NCBI GenBank assembly: GCA_022842465.1
Contig: JALHPN010000059.1
Span: 1 to 41,578 of the forward strand
DNA from: Polyangiaceae bacterium
Lineage (GTDB): Bacteria; Myxococcota_A; Polyangia; Polyangiales; Polyangiaceae
Reading direction: 5' to 3'
DNA length: 41,578 bases
A program made the translations under genes and the position numbers. Each line of letters begins with the position of its first letter. Positions within the stretch are counted from its first letter, which is position 1. Of this stretch, positions 1-9,416 are shown one piece after another. Under the pieces are notes generated by a model. It was not told the DNA's origin, ran no database searches, and worked only from the letters and a program-made list of their open reading frames with translations.

Positions 1-1
1 C

Positions 2-3000
2 GACCGCGCCACGCGTGGCCGCGCCGATGCGGCCGTGACCGCGATCGCCGCGGCCCCGGGCGCGAGCGAGGAGCTCCGCGGTGAAGCCCAGGTCGCGCTC
101 CGCTCGCTCGCCGCCGACGACGGCACGAGCGCCGGCGTCGCGAAGGCACGACAGCTCGGCATACTCACCGATCTCGCCGTCCTCGGTCCGTTCCGCGACA
201 CGGGCGGCGGCCTCGACGCCCACGACGGCCCCGAGGCGCCGGACACGCTGACGAAAGGCGGCTTCGGCAACCCGCAGAAGACGTACTCGTGGGGCTCCGT
301 CGAGGTCGCCTGGCGCGGCGTTCCCCCGTCGTTCGCGCAGGCCGAAGGCGTGCCGCTCGACCTCTTCGTCCACCCGCGCAAGGAGAGCTGCTCGTTCGTC
401 GCGACGAAGATCACCGTCCCCGCCGCGCGGCCGATCGTGGTCCGCCTCGCCGCCAGCGGTCAGGCCCGCCTCACGTTCGACGGCAAGGATCTCGCGAAGA
501 GCGACGACGTCCACCAGAGCGCTCTCTTCGAGCGCCTCGCCGCGCGCGTCGAGGCGAGCGTGGGCAACCACGTCGTCGCCGCGAAGGTCTGCACCGGCGC
601 CCTGGAGGACTCGGGCCGCGTCCGCCTCCGCATCACCGACGCGCAAGGCGCGCCCCTCCCGCTCGCCCACACAGCCGACGTGTCGGCGAAGCAGGGCGAG
701 ACGATCGCGTGGGGCCAGGCGAAGAGCACGGCCCTCCCGACGCCGCTCACGCGCAGCATCGCGGGGAAGGGCTCCGCCGACGCGCTCCTCGATGCCGCGA
801 TCGTCCGCACCCTCGCGGGCGCCGACGATCTCAAGAGCCCGCGCGCTCCCGGTCAGCTCGACACCCTCCTCCAGACCAAGGACCTCGACGCCGACCGCCT
901 CGCGATGGCGGGCTGGGTCTCACCCTCCGGCGCCAACCGCAGCGCTCGCCTGCAGAACGCACGCAAGCTGGCGGAGAAGAGCGGCGACGCCGTCACGCGC
1001 GCCTTCGTCGACCGGCGCCTCGTCGAGGCGCACCTCGAGACCGACATGCCCGACTGGGCCATCGCCACCGTCCGCGGGACGAAGCTCGATCAGGAGAAGG
1101 ACGCGGACGTTCTCCTCCTCCGCGCGCGGATCGCCCGCGCCCTTCGTCTCGACGCGCTCGAGATCGCGGCGACGCGCGAGCTCACGGCGACCTTCCGCGC
1201 CGCGCCCTCGAGCGTGCCCGACGCGCTCCTCGTCCAGCTCTCGTCCTTCGCGCGGACGCACGACGTCAAGGCGTGGAACGACGTCGTCGACGAGCTCGCG
1301 AAGCGCGGCATCCGCGGCGACCTGCAGGTCGACGCGATGGACACCCGCGGCAAGGCCGACGTCGTGCGCTCCGCGCGCGACGCGTTCGAGGGCGGGATCG
1401 AGGACGCCGACGAGGCGATCTCCGTCGCCGGCCGCGTCGCCGGGGCGGGCGCGCACGACGTCGCCGCCGAGCTCTACCGCGCGACGTGCAAGATGGCGCC
1501 GAACCGCCCCGAGGCCTGGGCCGGTTTCGCGCGCGAGCTCGCGGCGGCGTCGAAGGACGCGAAGACGCCGGCGACGAACGACGGAAAGCTCGTGATGGTC
1601 GCTCTCCGCCGTGCGCGCGAGCTCGCGCCCGGCGACGCGAAGTACCGCGCCGAGCTCGCGCTCCGCTTCCGCGGACGACCGGCCGGCGGCCCGGGCACGC
1701 AGGTCGCCAGCAGCGAAGCGCGCGAGGACGAGCGCTGGCTCACCCCGATCGCGACCATCCTCGCGCGGCGGAAAGGCGTCCCCGCGAGCGGCCCGCCGGA
1801 CGTCTCCGATCGCGAGCTCCACTGGCTCCGCGCCGTGAAGATGCACGAGGACAACCGCGTGTCCCAGCTCATCCAGTACGCGCGCGAGATCGTCATCGCC
1901 CCTCGCACGCAGCAGGAGCTCTTCGAGCCGATCCCGCCGGAGGGCGACCTCACGGAGATCCTCCGTGCGCGGGTCCACAAGAAGAACGGCAGCGTCGCCT
2001 TCCCGAGCGAGGAGCACAACGACGGCGCGCGGCCGCGCATCCGCTGGCCGGAGCTCGACGCGGGAGACACCGTCGAGGTCGTCATCCGTCAGTGGACGAG
2101 CACCGCGGTCGGCGGACGTGGCGACGCGCCCTTCACGTTCATGGACTACGCGGGCGCGCCCGCGAGCCATCCCCTCCTCTACAACGAGGTCGTCGTCGAG
2201 ACGGTCCCGGGCCATCCGCTCTACGTCGACGTCCTCCACGACAAGGCCGTCCCGTACAGGCGCGAGGAGAAGGAGGAGAAGGGCGCGAAGATCCTCCGGC
2301 TCGTGTGGGACACCCCGCTCGTCGTCCCGGAGGAGCCGCTCGCGCCCCACACCTCCGAGATCGCGCCCGTCATCGTAGGCTCGACCTTCAAGACGTGGGC
2401 GGACTTCCGGAAGTGGTACGGCGAGGCCGTCCGGGGCTTCACCGAGCCGGACGACGAGGTGCGCCGGATCGCCAAAGACCTCACGAAGGGCAAGACGACG
2501 CGCGAGGACAAGCTCCGCGCCCTCTTCGAGTTCGTCGCGGACGACATCCGCTACGTGAACTACGTCTCCGGCGAGTGGTGGCTTCCGAACCGCCCGCAGC
2601 AGCTCCTCGCGCGACGCGAGGGCGACTGCGACGACAAGGCGATCCTCCTCATCACCCTCCTCCGCTCGATCGGGATCGAGGCGCAGGAGGTCATGGTCCA
2701 GACGCGGATGACCGGGCAGCCCTCGGTGCTGCTCGCGAAGAACGTGGCGGTGCCGATGTTCGATCACGGCATCGCCTTCCTCCCCGGCCCGAACGGCGGG
2801 CAGTACCTCGACGCGACGAGCCCGCAGTCGCGCCTCGGCCCGCTCCCGTCGATGGACGCGCGCGCGGTCGCGCTGCGGATGGACGACGGCCCCGCCGAGA
2901 TCGTCCAGCTCCCGTCGAGCTCGCCGGACGATCACGGCGCGGACGCCTCGTGGATCCTCGAGGTCACCGCGGACGGCGCCGGAAAGCTCACCGGCGAGGA

Positions 3001-3586
3001 GCGGCACACGGGAGACGCCGCGTTCTGGCTCAGGACGAACCTCTCGCAGGCGGAGGCGCGCGCGCAGTACGTCGAGGACGCGCTCGTCGCGCCGTGGTTC
3101 GCGACGGTCGACGTCGACAAGGAGATCGACTTCAAGGGGGACCTGAAGGGCGGCGCCGCCCAGGTGAAGTACAAGGCGAGCTCGCGCAACATCGCGCGCC
3201 GGGAGGGCAAGGATCTCGTCCTCCCGCTCTCGCGGAGCAGCACGTACGGCTCGAACCTGGCGCCGCTCGCGACGCGCACGCTACCCGTCGAGCTCCCGCC
3301 CCACCTCGCGCCGAGCCACAACGCGCGGACCCTCAAGGTGATCGCGCCGCAGGGCTACGCGTGGGGCGATCTGCCCCCCGGCGGCGACGCCGACGGGAAG
3401 GACTTCGGCAAGGCCCACCTCGAGCTCGCGAAGGACGCGAAGAACCCGCGCATGCTCGTCATCAAGAACCGCGTCGTCTTCGACCTGCATCGGATCCCGG
3501 TCGAGCGGTACGGCGCGTGGCGCGCGTGGATCCAGCAGGTCGACGCGCTGATGCACAAGGAAGTGCGCCTCGTGGAGGCGAAGTGA
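2..3586 (+). CDS. DUF3857/transglutaminase-like protein (5' partial)
   Basis: The reading frame is open to the left edge, so the true start is probably outside the window; the first in-frame GTG is at 35. Numbering from that GTG, residues about 45-215 look like a beta-rich PA14/galactose-binding-like region. Residues about 250-560 are helical and TPR-like. Next comes a DUF3857-type beta domain (the ILRARVHKKNGSV stretch) and a transglutaminase-like fold. The catalytic Cys lies in EGDCDDKA (about C865), followed by a His in MFDHG and an Asp in YLDAT, so the Cys-His-Asp triad appears complete. Proteins of this family are usually periplasmic or envelope-associated, with unknown substrates. The stop overlaps the next start by one base (TGATG), which implies translational coupling. 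I see no C-terminal membrane helix. Family assignment is good; the biological role is unknown. Confidence 0.85.
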   Translation, partial: DRATRGRADAAVTAIAAAPGASEELRGEAQVALRSLAADDGTSAGVAKARQLGILTDLAVLGPFRDTGGGLDAHDGPEAPDTLTKGGFGNPQKTYSWGSVEVAWRGVPPSFAQAEGVPLDLFVHPRKESCSFVATKITVPAARPIVVRLAASGQARLTFDGKDLAKSDDVHQSALFERLAARVEASVGNHVVAAKVCTGALEDSGRVRLRITDAQGAPLPLAHTADVSAKQGETIAWGQAKSTALPTPLTRSIAGKGSADALLDAAIVRTLAGADDLKSPRAPGQLDTLLQTKDLDADRLAMAGWVSPSGANRSARLQNARKLAEKSGDAVTRAFVDRRLVEAHLETDMPDWAIATVRGTKLDQEKDADVLLLRARIARALRLDALEIAATRELTATFRAAPSSVPDALLVQLSSFARTHDVKAWNDVVDELAKRGIRGDLQVDAMDTRGKADVVRSARDAFEGGIEDADEAISVAGRVAGAGAHDVAAELYRATCKMAPNRPEAWAGFARELAAASKDAKTPATNDGKLVMVALRRARELAPGDAKYRAELALRFRGRPAGGPGTQVASSEAREDERWLTPIATILARRKGVPASGPPDVSDRELHWLRAVKMHEDNRVSQLIQYAREIVIAPRTQQELFEPIPPEGDLTEILRARVHKKNGSVAFPSEEHNDGARPRIRWPELDAGDTVEVVIRQWTSTAVGGRGDAPFTFMDYAGAPASHPLLYNEVVVETVPGHPLYVDVLHDKAVPYRREEKEEKGAKILRLVWDTPLVVPEEPLAPHTSEIAPVIVGSTFKTWADFRKWYGEAVRGFTEPDDEVRRIAKDLTKGKTTREDKLRALFEFVADDIRYVNYVSGEWWLPNRPQQLLARREGDCDDKAILLITLLRSIGIEAQEVMVQTRMTGQPSVLLAKNVAVPMFDHGIAFLPGPNGGQYLDATSPQSRLGPLPSMDARAVALRMDDGPAEIVQLPSSSPDDHGADASWILEVTADGAGKLTGEERHTGDAAFWLRTNLSQAEARAQYVEDALVAPWFATVDVDKEIDFKGDLKGGAAQVKYKASSRNIARREGKDLVLPLSRSSTYGSNLAPLATRTLPVELPPHLAPSHNARTLKVIAPQGYAWGDLPPGGDADGKDFGKAHLELAKDAKNPRMLVIKNRVVFDLHRIPVERYGAWRAWIQQVDALMHKEVRLVEAK

Positions 3587-6500
3587 TGACCGGCAGAAAG
3601 CACTCTCGCGCGGCGCTCGCCGCTCTCGTCGTCACGACGGCGCTCGCCGGCGTGGCCTGTGGCGGCGGCAAGGGCGCCGCGTCTCCGCGCGCGTCCGGGG
3701 AGCTCACGGGGAGCGTCGCGGCGGCGTTCGAGGAGGAGGCGATCGGCTCGCAGGAGAAGGCGGTGGACCTCTGGGGCCGCGCCCTCGCGTCGGCCGCGTC
3801 GTCGCCCGACGACCCCGCGAGCGTCCCCGTCGTGATGGCGTCCCTCGACGCGCTCGTGCACCGTGGGGTCGGCGCGTTCACGGGCCAGCGTCCGAGCGCG
3901 CTCGCCGATCGCGTCCCCGCAGAGGCGCTCGCGAAGGCTGGCGGGACGGTCGATCAGCGCCTCGCGAAGGTGGAAGGCTCCGCGGAGGGCCCCTTCGCCC
4001 GCGGCCTCGTCGCCGAGGCGCGGCTCGCGCTCGCCGAGCGCGCCGGCGACGTGAACGCCGCGAACCGCGAGCGGACGGCCACGGGCTGCGCGCGCGAAGC
4101 GGTCGTCCTCGGCCCGCTCGGCTTCGCCACCGTCACCGGCGTGAACGACGCGAACGACGGCGTCTCGGGAGACGGCACGCCGCTGCCCGCGCAGATGCCG
4201 GGAACGGGCCCGTTCGCCTCGCCCGTGAGGCCGCTCGCCGTGAAGGCGGTCGGCTGTCAGATCCCGCTCCACGCCGTGACGCCGGCGCGCGGCGTCCGCG
4301 CGATCGTCGTCGACGTCGACGTGCCGGACGCCGGGGAGATCGGCGTCGCGCTCTCCGCGCCGAGCAGCGCCACCCTCCGGACGGGGAGCACCACGCTGGT
4401 GACCCGGCCGATCGCGGCAGGCGCAGGCCACGTCCGGCGCTTCGCGCGGGTGAAGGTCGACAAGCCCGGCGTCCTTCGTCTCGTCGCGAAGGTCGGGATG
4501 GACTCGGATCGGAGCTCGATCCAGATCGGCGCGTGGGACGCGGACGGTAAGCCCCTCGTCGCCCGTGCGCCCGCGCCGGGCTCACGCGGGACGGCGAGGG
4601 TGTCGGGGGCGAAGGCCCTCTCCTTCCCCGAGCCGCAGACGGACGGCGCGCGTCTCGCGTTCGCGCTCGGCGCGATGGCGTCGGCGGAGACGCGGCACGC
4701 CGAGTCGCTCCTCCAGCCCGCCGCGACGCGCGAGAGCACGGCGCCTGCCCTCCTCCTCGCGTACGGACGTGCGGTCGTCGTCGCGCGCGATCTCCCGAAC
4801 GTGAAAGCGAGCGAGCGCGCGCGGAGCGCCTACGAGCGCGTGCTCGAGGCGTGGCCGAACGCGTGGGAGGCCATCGCCGAGCACGCCGACCTCGCTGGCG
4901 CACGCCGCGGACGCGCGGAGGCGAACCTCGAGACGCTGACCGATCTCGAGCAGCTCCGCGCGAAGGCGGAGGGGGCGAGCGCACGAGGCGTGCTCGACGC
5001 GATGGAAGCGATCGTCGCCGGGCGTGAAGGGATGCGCGATCGCGCGAAGGACGCGCTCGATCGCGCCGCCGGTCCCCTCTCGACGACCGCACTCTTCGCC
5101 CGCGCCGAGCGCGCGGCGACGGACCGCACCGCGCTGGAGGCCGTCGCCTTCGAGTGCCGGGGGAGGCCCGCCCTCGATCGGTCGAGCCTCGATTGCTACA
5201 ACGCGCTCGTCTCCGTCGGCGACCGCGGCGCCGCGGAGATCGAGCTCGCGCGCCTCCGCACCCTCGCCGGCGCGGATCAGGCGTTCCTCGCGAACTCGGT
5301 GCGGAGCGCGCTCGAGACGGGTGACACCCCGCGGGTGGCAGCGCTCCTCGACAAGATGAACCCCGGGGACCGCACGCTCTCGTCCCTCTTCGCGGTGAAG
5401 GGCAAGGGCGGCCTCGCCGAGCTCCTCGCGCTGGCGCCGCAGACGCGCGACGCTCCGCACTCGCTGCCCGGCATGATGCGGGCGGCGGGAGACGATCCGC
5501 TCGCGGCCTTCGAGGGCGTCGCCGAGCGAGTCACCTCCGATGCGTCGGGCAAGACGGAGCTCGGGAACGCGGCGACGATAGTGCTCGCGCACGACGAGCG
5601 CTACGACGTCGCCCCGAACGGCGTCGTCCACTTCGTCCAGCTCGACGTACGGCGCGTGATGGGCACGACCGACGTCGAGGCGAACGCGCAGGCGGCCGCG
5701 CCGATGCTCCACGGCCGCGAGACGACGCGCGTGCTCCGCCGACGCATCTTCAAGAAGGACGGTCGGATCGTGCTGCCCGATCGGACGCCGATGGCGGCTC
5801 AGTCGCACGCCGACCTCTCGCAGCTCGAGGCCGGCGACGCGATCGAGGCGATCTACGAGGGCTGGGGGATCCCGTCCGAGAGCGGGAACATCGGCATCGA
5901 CACGCCCGATCTCCTCCCCGAGCGCACCACCGTGCGCGATGCGCGGATCGAGATCCGCCTGCCGCAGACCCTCAAGGGCTCGCTCTGGGCGCACGACCTC
6001 CTCGGCAAGCCGCTCGACAAGGCCGAGGGCGGACGGCGCGTCCTCACCTGGAGGATCGAGAAGCGCCCCGTCCGGCGCGTCGAGAGCGGCGTTCCGAAGA
6101 TGGATCGGAACGCGTCCGTCAGCTTCTCGACGACGACGTGGAGCGACGTCGGGGCACAGCTCCGCGAGACGCTCGCGGCGCTGGACGCCGACGATCCGGA
6201 GATCCGCGCGTGGGCGGCGGAGGCCGGCAAGGGCAAGACGGGCGCGGAGCGCGTCAGCGCCGTCGTCGCCGCGTCGGGCCAGGCGGTGAAGGAGGCGTCG
6301 GGGATGGTGCTCGCGGACGTGGACTTCGGAAGGCCCTCCGGGAGCGCGACCCAGACGGCGCGAGCGAGCCTCGTCACGCACGAGGGGAGCCGCACCTGGC
6401 TCGTCGCGAAGGCGCTGCGGCTCCTCGGCGAGCAGGTCGACGTGGTCATCGCGGAGAACGAGCCCTACTCGAACAGCCCCGACTTCCCTCCCCACGTCGG

Positions 6501-7362
6501 CCGCTTCATGCATCCCCTCGCGGTGGTGCACCTCGCAGGTCAGGATGTGTGGATCGACGCCGACGTACCCGGCCCGCCGCTGCCGGCGGGCAAGATCTCG
6601 CCCGAGCTCCGGGGTCGCAACGCGCTCCATCCCGACGGACGCATCGCGCCGCTCCCCGCCGCGGTCTTCGGGCAAGGCGAGCGGGACGAGATCGACATCC
6701 GGCTCACGCTCGACGCGCAGGGCAACGCGAAGGGCGTCCTCACGGTCCTCCTCCGCGGGCGCGCCGCGCAGGATCTCGCCGAGGCGCTCGTGCGCATCGT
6801 CGGCCTCGAGCGGCAGCGCGCGCTCCGCGGGATCGCCCTCGCGTGGGTCCCGATGGCGACGGTGGAGAAGGTGGAGCTCTCCTCGACGGAGGGGAGCTGG
6901 CAGGTGGCGATGCGCGCCGAGCTCACGGTGCCGGGCTACGCGCAGGTCGAGGGTCAGAAGGCCCGGACGTGGGTCCTGCCGGGTCTCGACCCGATCCACT
7001 ACGTGTTCCCTCGGCCGTATTCGACGACGCTCGCGTCGACGTACGCGACGTCGGGGGCGCGCGAGAACGCGCTCGCGATCAACCGCGCCACGCAGTACCA
7101 CGTCCGCCGCCGCGTCGACCTCCCGCCGAACGCGAAGGTCTCCCGTCTGCCCGGCCCCTTCGAGGGCAAGGGGCCGCTCCTCTCGGCCCAGCGCAAGCTG
7201 GCGGTCTCGGGGGACACGGTGGAAGAGGACTTCACCCTCGACGTCACGACCGGGACGGTCGCGCGCGAGCGCTACGACGACTTCGTCGCCGAGGCGCGGC
7301 GGGCAGACGACGCCTTCCGTGCGAGCACGCGCGTGACACCGGCCGCGGAGACGAAGCCATGA
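3586..7362 (+). CDS. Lipoprotein paralogue of the DUF3857/transglutaminase protein, catalytic Cys lost
   Basis: The ATG at 3586 shares its A with the stop of the previous gene; this start gives a positively charged N-terminus, a hydrophobic stretch and a Cys in LAGVACGGG, i.e. a lipoprotein-type signal. The frame stays open far upstream only because of GC-rich composition. The 1258-residue product repeats the previous protein's layout: a beta-rich N-terminal half, a helical repeat-like middle, a DUF3857-like segment (LRRRIFKKDGRIVLPD) and a transglutaminase-like C-terminal part. Where the upstream paralogue has GDCDDKA, this one reads EGSRTWLVAKAL (about residues 933-944), so the nucleophilic Cys is missing. 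A His (RFMHPLAVV) and an Asp (VWIDAD) remain in equivalent places. I infer a non-catalytic partner of the first protein, perhaps structural or substrate-binding. It overlaps the next gene by 4 nt (ATGA). Confidence 0.85.
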   Translation: MTGRKHSRAALAALVVTTALAGVACGGGKGAASPRASGELTGSVAAAFEEEAIGSQEKAVDLWGRALASAASSPDDPASVPVVMASLDALVHRGVGAFTGQRPSALADRVPAEALAKAGGTVDQRLAKVEGSAEGPFARGLVAEARLALAERAGDVNAANRERTATGCAREAVVLGPLGFATVTGVNDANDGVSGDGTPLPAQMPGTGPFASPVRPLAVKAVGCQIPLHAVTPARGVRAIVVDVDVPDAGEIGVALSAPSSATLRTGSTTLVTRPIAAGAGHVRRFARVKVDKPGVLRLVAKVGMDSDRSSIQIGAWDADGKPLVARAPAPGSRGTARVSGAKALSFPEPQTDGARLAFALGAMASAETRHAESLLQPAATRESTAPALLLAYGRAVVVARDLPNVKASERARSAYERVLEAWPNAWEAIAEHADLAGARRGRAEANLETLTDLEQLRAKAEGASARGVLDAMEAIVAGREGMRDRAKDALDRAAGPLSTTALFARAERAATDRTALEAVAFECRGRPALDRSSLDCYNALVSVGDRGAAEIELARLRTLAGADQAFLANSVRSALETGDTPRVAALLDKMNPGDRTLSSLFAVKGKGGLAELLALAPQTRDAPHSLPGMMRAAGDDPLAAFEGVAERVTSDASGKTELGNAATIVLAHDERYDVAPNGVVHFVQLDVRRVMGTTDVEANAQAAAPMLHGRETTRVLRRRIFKKDGRIVLPDRTPMAAQSHADLSQLEAGDAIEAIYEGWGIPSESGNIGIDTPDLLPERTTVRDARIEIRLPQTLKGSLWAHDLLGKPLDKAEGGRRVLTWRIEKRPVRRVESGVPKMDRNASVSFSTTTWSDVGAQLRETLAALDADDPEIRAWAAEAGKGKTGAERVSAVVAASGQAVKEASGMVLADVDFGRPSGSATQTARASLVTHEGSRTWLVAKALRLLGEQVDVVIAENEPYSNSPDFPPHVGRFMHPLAVVHLAGQDVWIDADVPGPPLPAGKISPELRGRNALHPDGRIAPLPAAVFGQGERDEIDIRLTLDAQGNAKGVLTVLLRGRAAQDLAEALVRIVGLERQRALRGIALAWVPMATVEKVELSSTEGSWQVAMRAELTVPGYAQVEGQKARTWVLPGLDPIHYVFPRPYSTTLASTYATSGARENALAINRATQYHVRRRVDLPPNAKVSRLPGPFEGKGPLLSAQRKLAVSGDTVEEDFTLDVTTGTVARERYDDFVAEARRADDAFRASTRVTPAAETKP

Positions 7363-8120
7363 GCGAGCTCTTCGATCTCAAGCACGCTCCCGGCGCGGCC
7401 GTGGAGGCCTACCTGGCAAGCCCCACGGTCGAGTCGCTCGGGTGGGCGAAGATCGCGCCGCTGCTGACGGACGCGGAGATCGACGACCACGCCGCGATCA
7501 CCGTCGCGGCCTGGACGTTCAAGTGGGACGAGGACGCCGAGGCGGTCTGCTGCCTCTCGACGGCGGGGCTCTGGCGCTACGAGCAGCCGGTCCCGCGGAT
7601 CTGGTGCTTCCCGCGCACCGAGATCGCGTTCGCCTTCTACGGCCCGCCCGATGCGCTCGCGCCGGCGGCGTACACGTTCCTCAGCGCGGCGCTCGAGTTC
7701 CGGGACGCTCTCGTGAAGGACGGCGCGTCGTTCGGGATGGGCGACGGGCTCGAGGATCTCCCGATCGTCGAGGGGCGCCCCTCGTCCCTCCTCATCCCGC
7801 CGGTCCCGGAGCTCGTCATCTCCGGGCTCCGGCCGTATCGGTTCACGGACGAGGGATTCGAGACGAACGTCCTCACCCCCAAGGCGGCCCTCGAGCGTTG
7901 GAACCAGCCGGATGTCCTGCGATCCCGAGGGGATGTGGGCTTCATCCAGCTCGTGCCCCTCCACGAGCAGGAGTACCGCTGGGTCGCCGAGAGCCACCGC
8001 GGGTACGAGCTCTTCGCGCGAGGGCTCCTGGCTTCGGACGCCGAGATCGCGGCGGGCGCGGAATCTGCGGATTTCATTCTCGATCTCGATCGGCCTGTCC
8101 GCCTGCCCCCCGCCGGGTGA
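7359..8120 (+). CDS. Conserved cytosolic protein, possibly SUFU-domain-like
   Basis: The 253-residue product starts at an ATG overlapping the previous stop by 4 nt, so it is the third member of the transglutaminase operon. There is no signal peptide or membrane helix, so it should stay in the cytoplasm unlike its partners. The C-terminal part (FIQLVPLHEQEYRWVAES, then GYELFARGLL) resembles the end of bacterial suppressor-of-fused-like (SUFU, PF05076) domains, which carry a similar 'vPL..eE......g...L...L' pattern. This is recalled from memory and not tested by profile search. SUFU-like proteins often act as immunity or adaptor proteins, but nothing here shows a toxin partner. Otherwise it is a hypothetical protein. 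Confidence 0.75.
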   Translation: MSELFDLKHAPGAAVEAYLASPTVESLGWAKIAPLLTDAEIDDHAAITVAAWTFKWDEDAEAVCCLSTAGLWRYEQPVPRIWCFPRTEIAFAFYGPPDALAPAAYTFLSAALEFRDALVKDGASFGMGDGLEDLPIVEGRPSSLLIPPVPELVISGLRPYRFTDEGFETNVLTPKAALERWNQPDVLRSRGDVGFIQLVPLHEQEYRWVAESHRGYELFARGLLASDAEIAAGAESADFILDLDRPVRLPPAG

Positions 8121-8175
8121 CCTCCGGCATGCGCGCCAGGAGAGCGCTCATTTACCTACATCGACGCAGATCACC

Positions 8176-8203
8176 TTGCACGGTCTCCACCCGCTGCTAG
8201 ACC
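8176..8203 (+). promoter_or_regulatory. Candidate sigma-70-type promoter of the Cys-rich lipoprotein
   Basis: TTGCAC at 8176-8181 is followed, after 16 bp, by an extended -10-like TGC-TAGACC (8195-8203). The predicted start leaves a leader of about 45 nt before the ATG at 8254, with AAAGGGA upstream of that ATG as a weak ribosome site. Confidence 0.45.
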
Positions 8204-8253
8204 GCCTCTTCGAGCGTCGCTTCGTGGCGACGCGCCTGAAAGGGACGCACCAC

Positions 8254-9339
8254 ATGGGTCAGCGCAAGGGTTGGATGGCGATCGTCGGCGCGGGCTTCCT
8301 CGCGACCGCAGGCTTCGTCGGCTGCAGCGCCGCCGGCGGTGGTGACGTGGGCCTCGACATCGCTCCGTCGGAGCCGCAGGGCGACGGCACGGTCCTCCCG
8401 CCCCCGAGCAACGCGACGCCCCCGGCCGACGCGGGCACGCCCGCGAAGGACGCGGGCAAGAAGCCCCCGCGGCCCGCCCAGGACGCGGGGCCGCCTCCGC
8501 CGCCCGCGCCGAACCCCGGCGACGCGTGCACGACGCCGAGCGAGGAGTTCACCCGCGCCTGCGGCGCGTGCGGGACCCAGTCGGCCCTCTGCGAGGCGAA
8601 CGGCAAGGTCAGCGAGTACGGCCCGTGCGAGGGTCAGACCGGCGAGTGCACGCCCGGCACCGTGCGCGAGGAAGCGTGCGGCAACTGCGGCAAGACGACG
8701 ATCTCCTGCGATGCCTTCTGCAGCTGGACGCAGACGGCGTGCGCCGGCGAGCCCGCGAACGCCTGCACCCCGGGCGGCGTCGAGCTCACCACGGCGAGCT
8801 GCAGCAAGGACACGTTCCGCAGCCGCACGTGCTCGGAGAGCTGCCAGTACGGCAACTTCTCCGACGCGTGCTCCGCCCCGCCGACGATGGTGCGCGTCCC
8901 GCCGACGCCGGGCATGACGAACAGCACGTTCGTCCTCCTCCGCCCCGGCCAGGTCCTCCCCCGCCTCACGGGCAGCTGCCCGAACGCGAAGGTGAGCTCG
9001 TTCGGGCCGGTGAACTCGGCACCGTACACGTACCTCACCGTCCGTAACCCCGGCACGAAGCCCGCGAAGGTGACGCTCAGCGCCACGCAGGTCCAGGGCG
9101 GCCCGAACATCTCCACGACGATGGCGGTCTACGACGGCATCGTCTCCCCCACCGACGCGACGGGCCGCAACACCTGCACGAAGGGCTTCACGTACAACGG
9201 CCAGATGGCCGACGTCACGGTCGCCCCCGGCGCCACCATCTCCGTCTTCGTCGGCGCACAGCAGGACTACAACGCCGCCGACCCGTCCAAGACGACGGGC
9301 CGCATGCAGTTCTCCGTCGTCACCGACGAGATCCTCTGA
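8254..9339 (+). CDS. Cysteine-rich secreted lipoprotein with DAG/Pro linker
   Basis: I chose the ATG at 8254 because it is followed directly by a signal sequence (MGQRKGWMAIVGAGFLATAG) with a lipobox-like GFVGC; the open frame upstream has no signal. The 361-residue product has a Pro/Asp-Ala-Gly linker (about residues 30-90). Next is a Cys-rich segment (about 90-210) with two related CGxCG blocks, RACGACGTQSALC and EACGNCGKTTISC. The last ~145 residues form a beta-rich domain of unknown family. The CGxCG pattern is common in predicted Myxococcota surface proteins and is probably disulphide-bonded outside the cytoplasm. It stands alone, with its own promoter-like sequence and a strong terminator behind it. 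The function is unknown. Confidence 0.85.
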   Translation: MGQRKGWMAIVGAGFLATAGFVGCSAAGGGDVGLDIAPSEPQGDGTVLPPPSNATPPADAGTPAKDAGKKPPRPAQDAGPPPPPAPNPGDACTTPSEEFTRACGACGTQSALCEANGKVSEYGPCEGQTGECTPGTVREEACGNCGKTTISCDAFCSWTQTACAGEPANACTPGGVELTTASCSKDTFRSRTCSESCQYGNFSDACSAPPTMVRVPPTPGMTNSTFVLLRPGQVLPRLTGSCPNAKVSSFGPVNSAPYTYLTVRNPGTKPAKVTLSATQVQGGPNISTTMAVYDGIVSPTDATGRNTCTKGFTYNGQMADVTVAPGATISVFVGAQQDYNAADPSKTTGRMQFSVVTDEIL

Positions 9340-9352
9340 GTCCATCTCTGTT

Positions 9353-9382
9353 CGGAGCCGGCGCCCTCGGGTGCCGGCTCCG
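9353..9382 (+). terminator. Strong hairpin terminator of the Cys-rich lipoprotein gene
   Basis: It begins 13 bp after the stop codon. The 13-bp stem pairs 9353-9365 with 9370-9382 around a CTCG tetraloop, with a single G-T wobble. A short T-containing tail (CATTTAA, 9387-9393) follows. This is the clearest intrinsic terminator in the window. Confidence 0.8.
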
Positions 9383-9416
9383 TCCGCATTTAACGCCCCT
9401 CTTCCATGCTGCGAGG

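Noticed and set aside
289..3585. Upstream extension of the frame that encodes the second large protein
   Set aside because: It overlaps the first gene completely and reads as Arg/Pro-rich noise; the real start is the ATG at 3586 before a lipoprotein signal.
4582..7101. Long open frame of 839 codons on the minus strand
   Set aside because: It lies opposite the transglutaminase-like paralogue, is extremely Arg/Glu/Asp-rich and low in complexity, and has no start context; it is a shadow frame caused by GC-rich codons.
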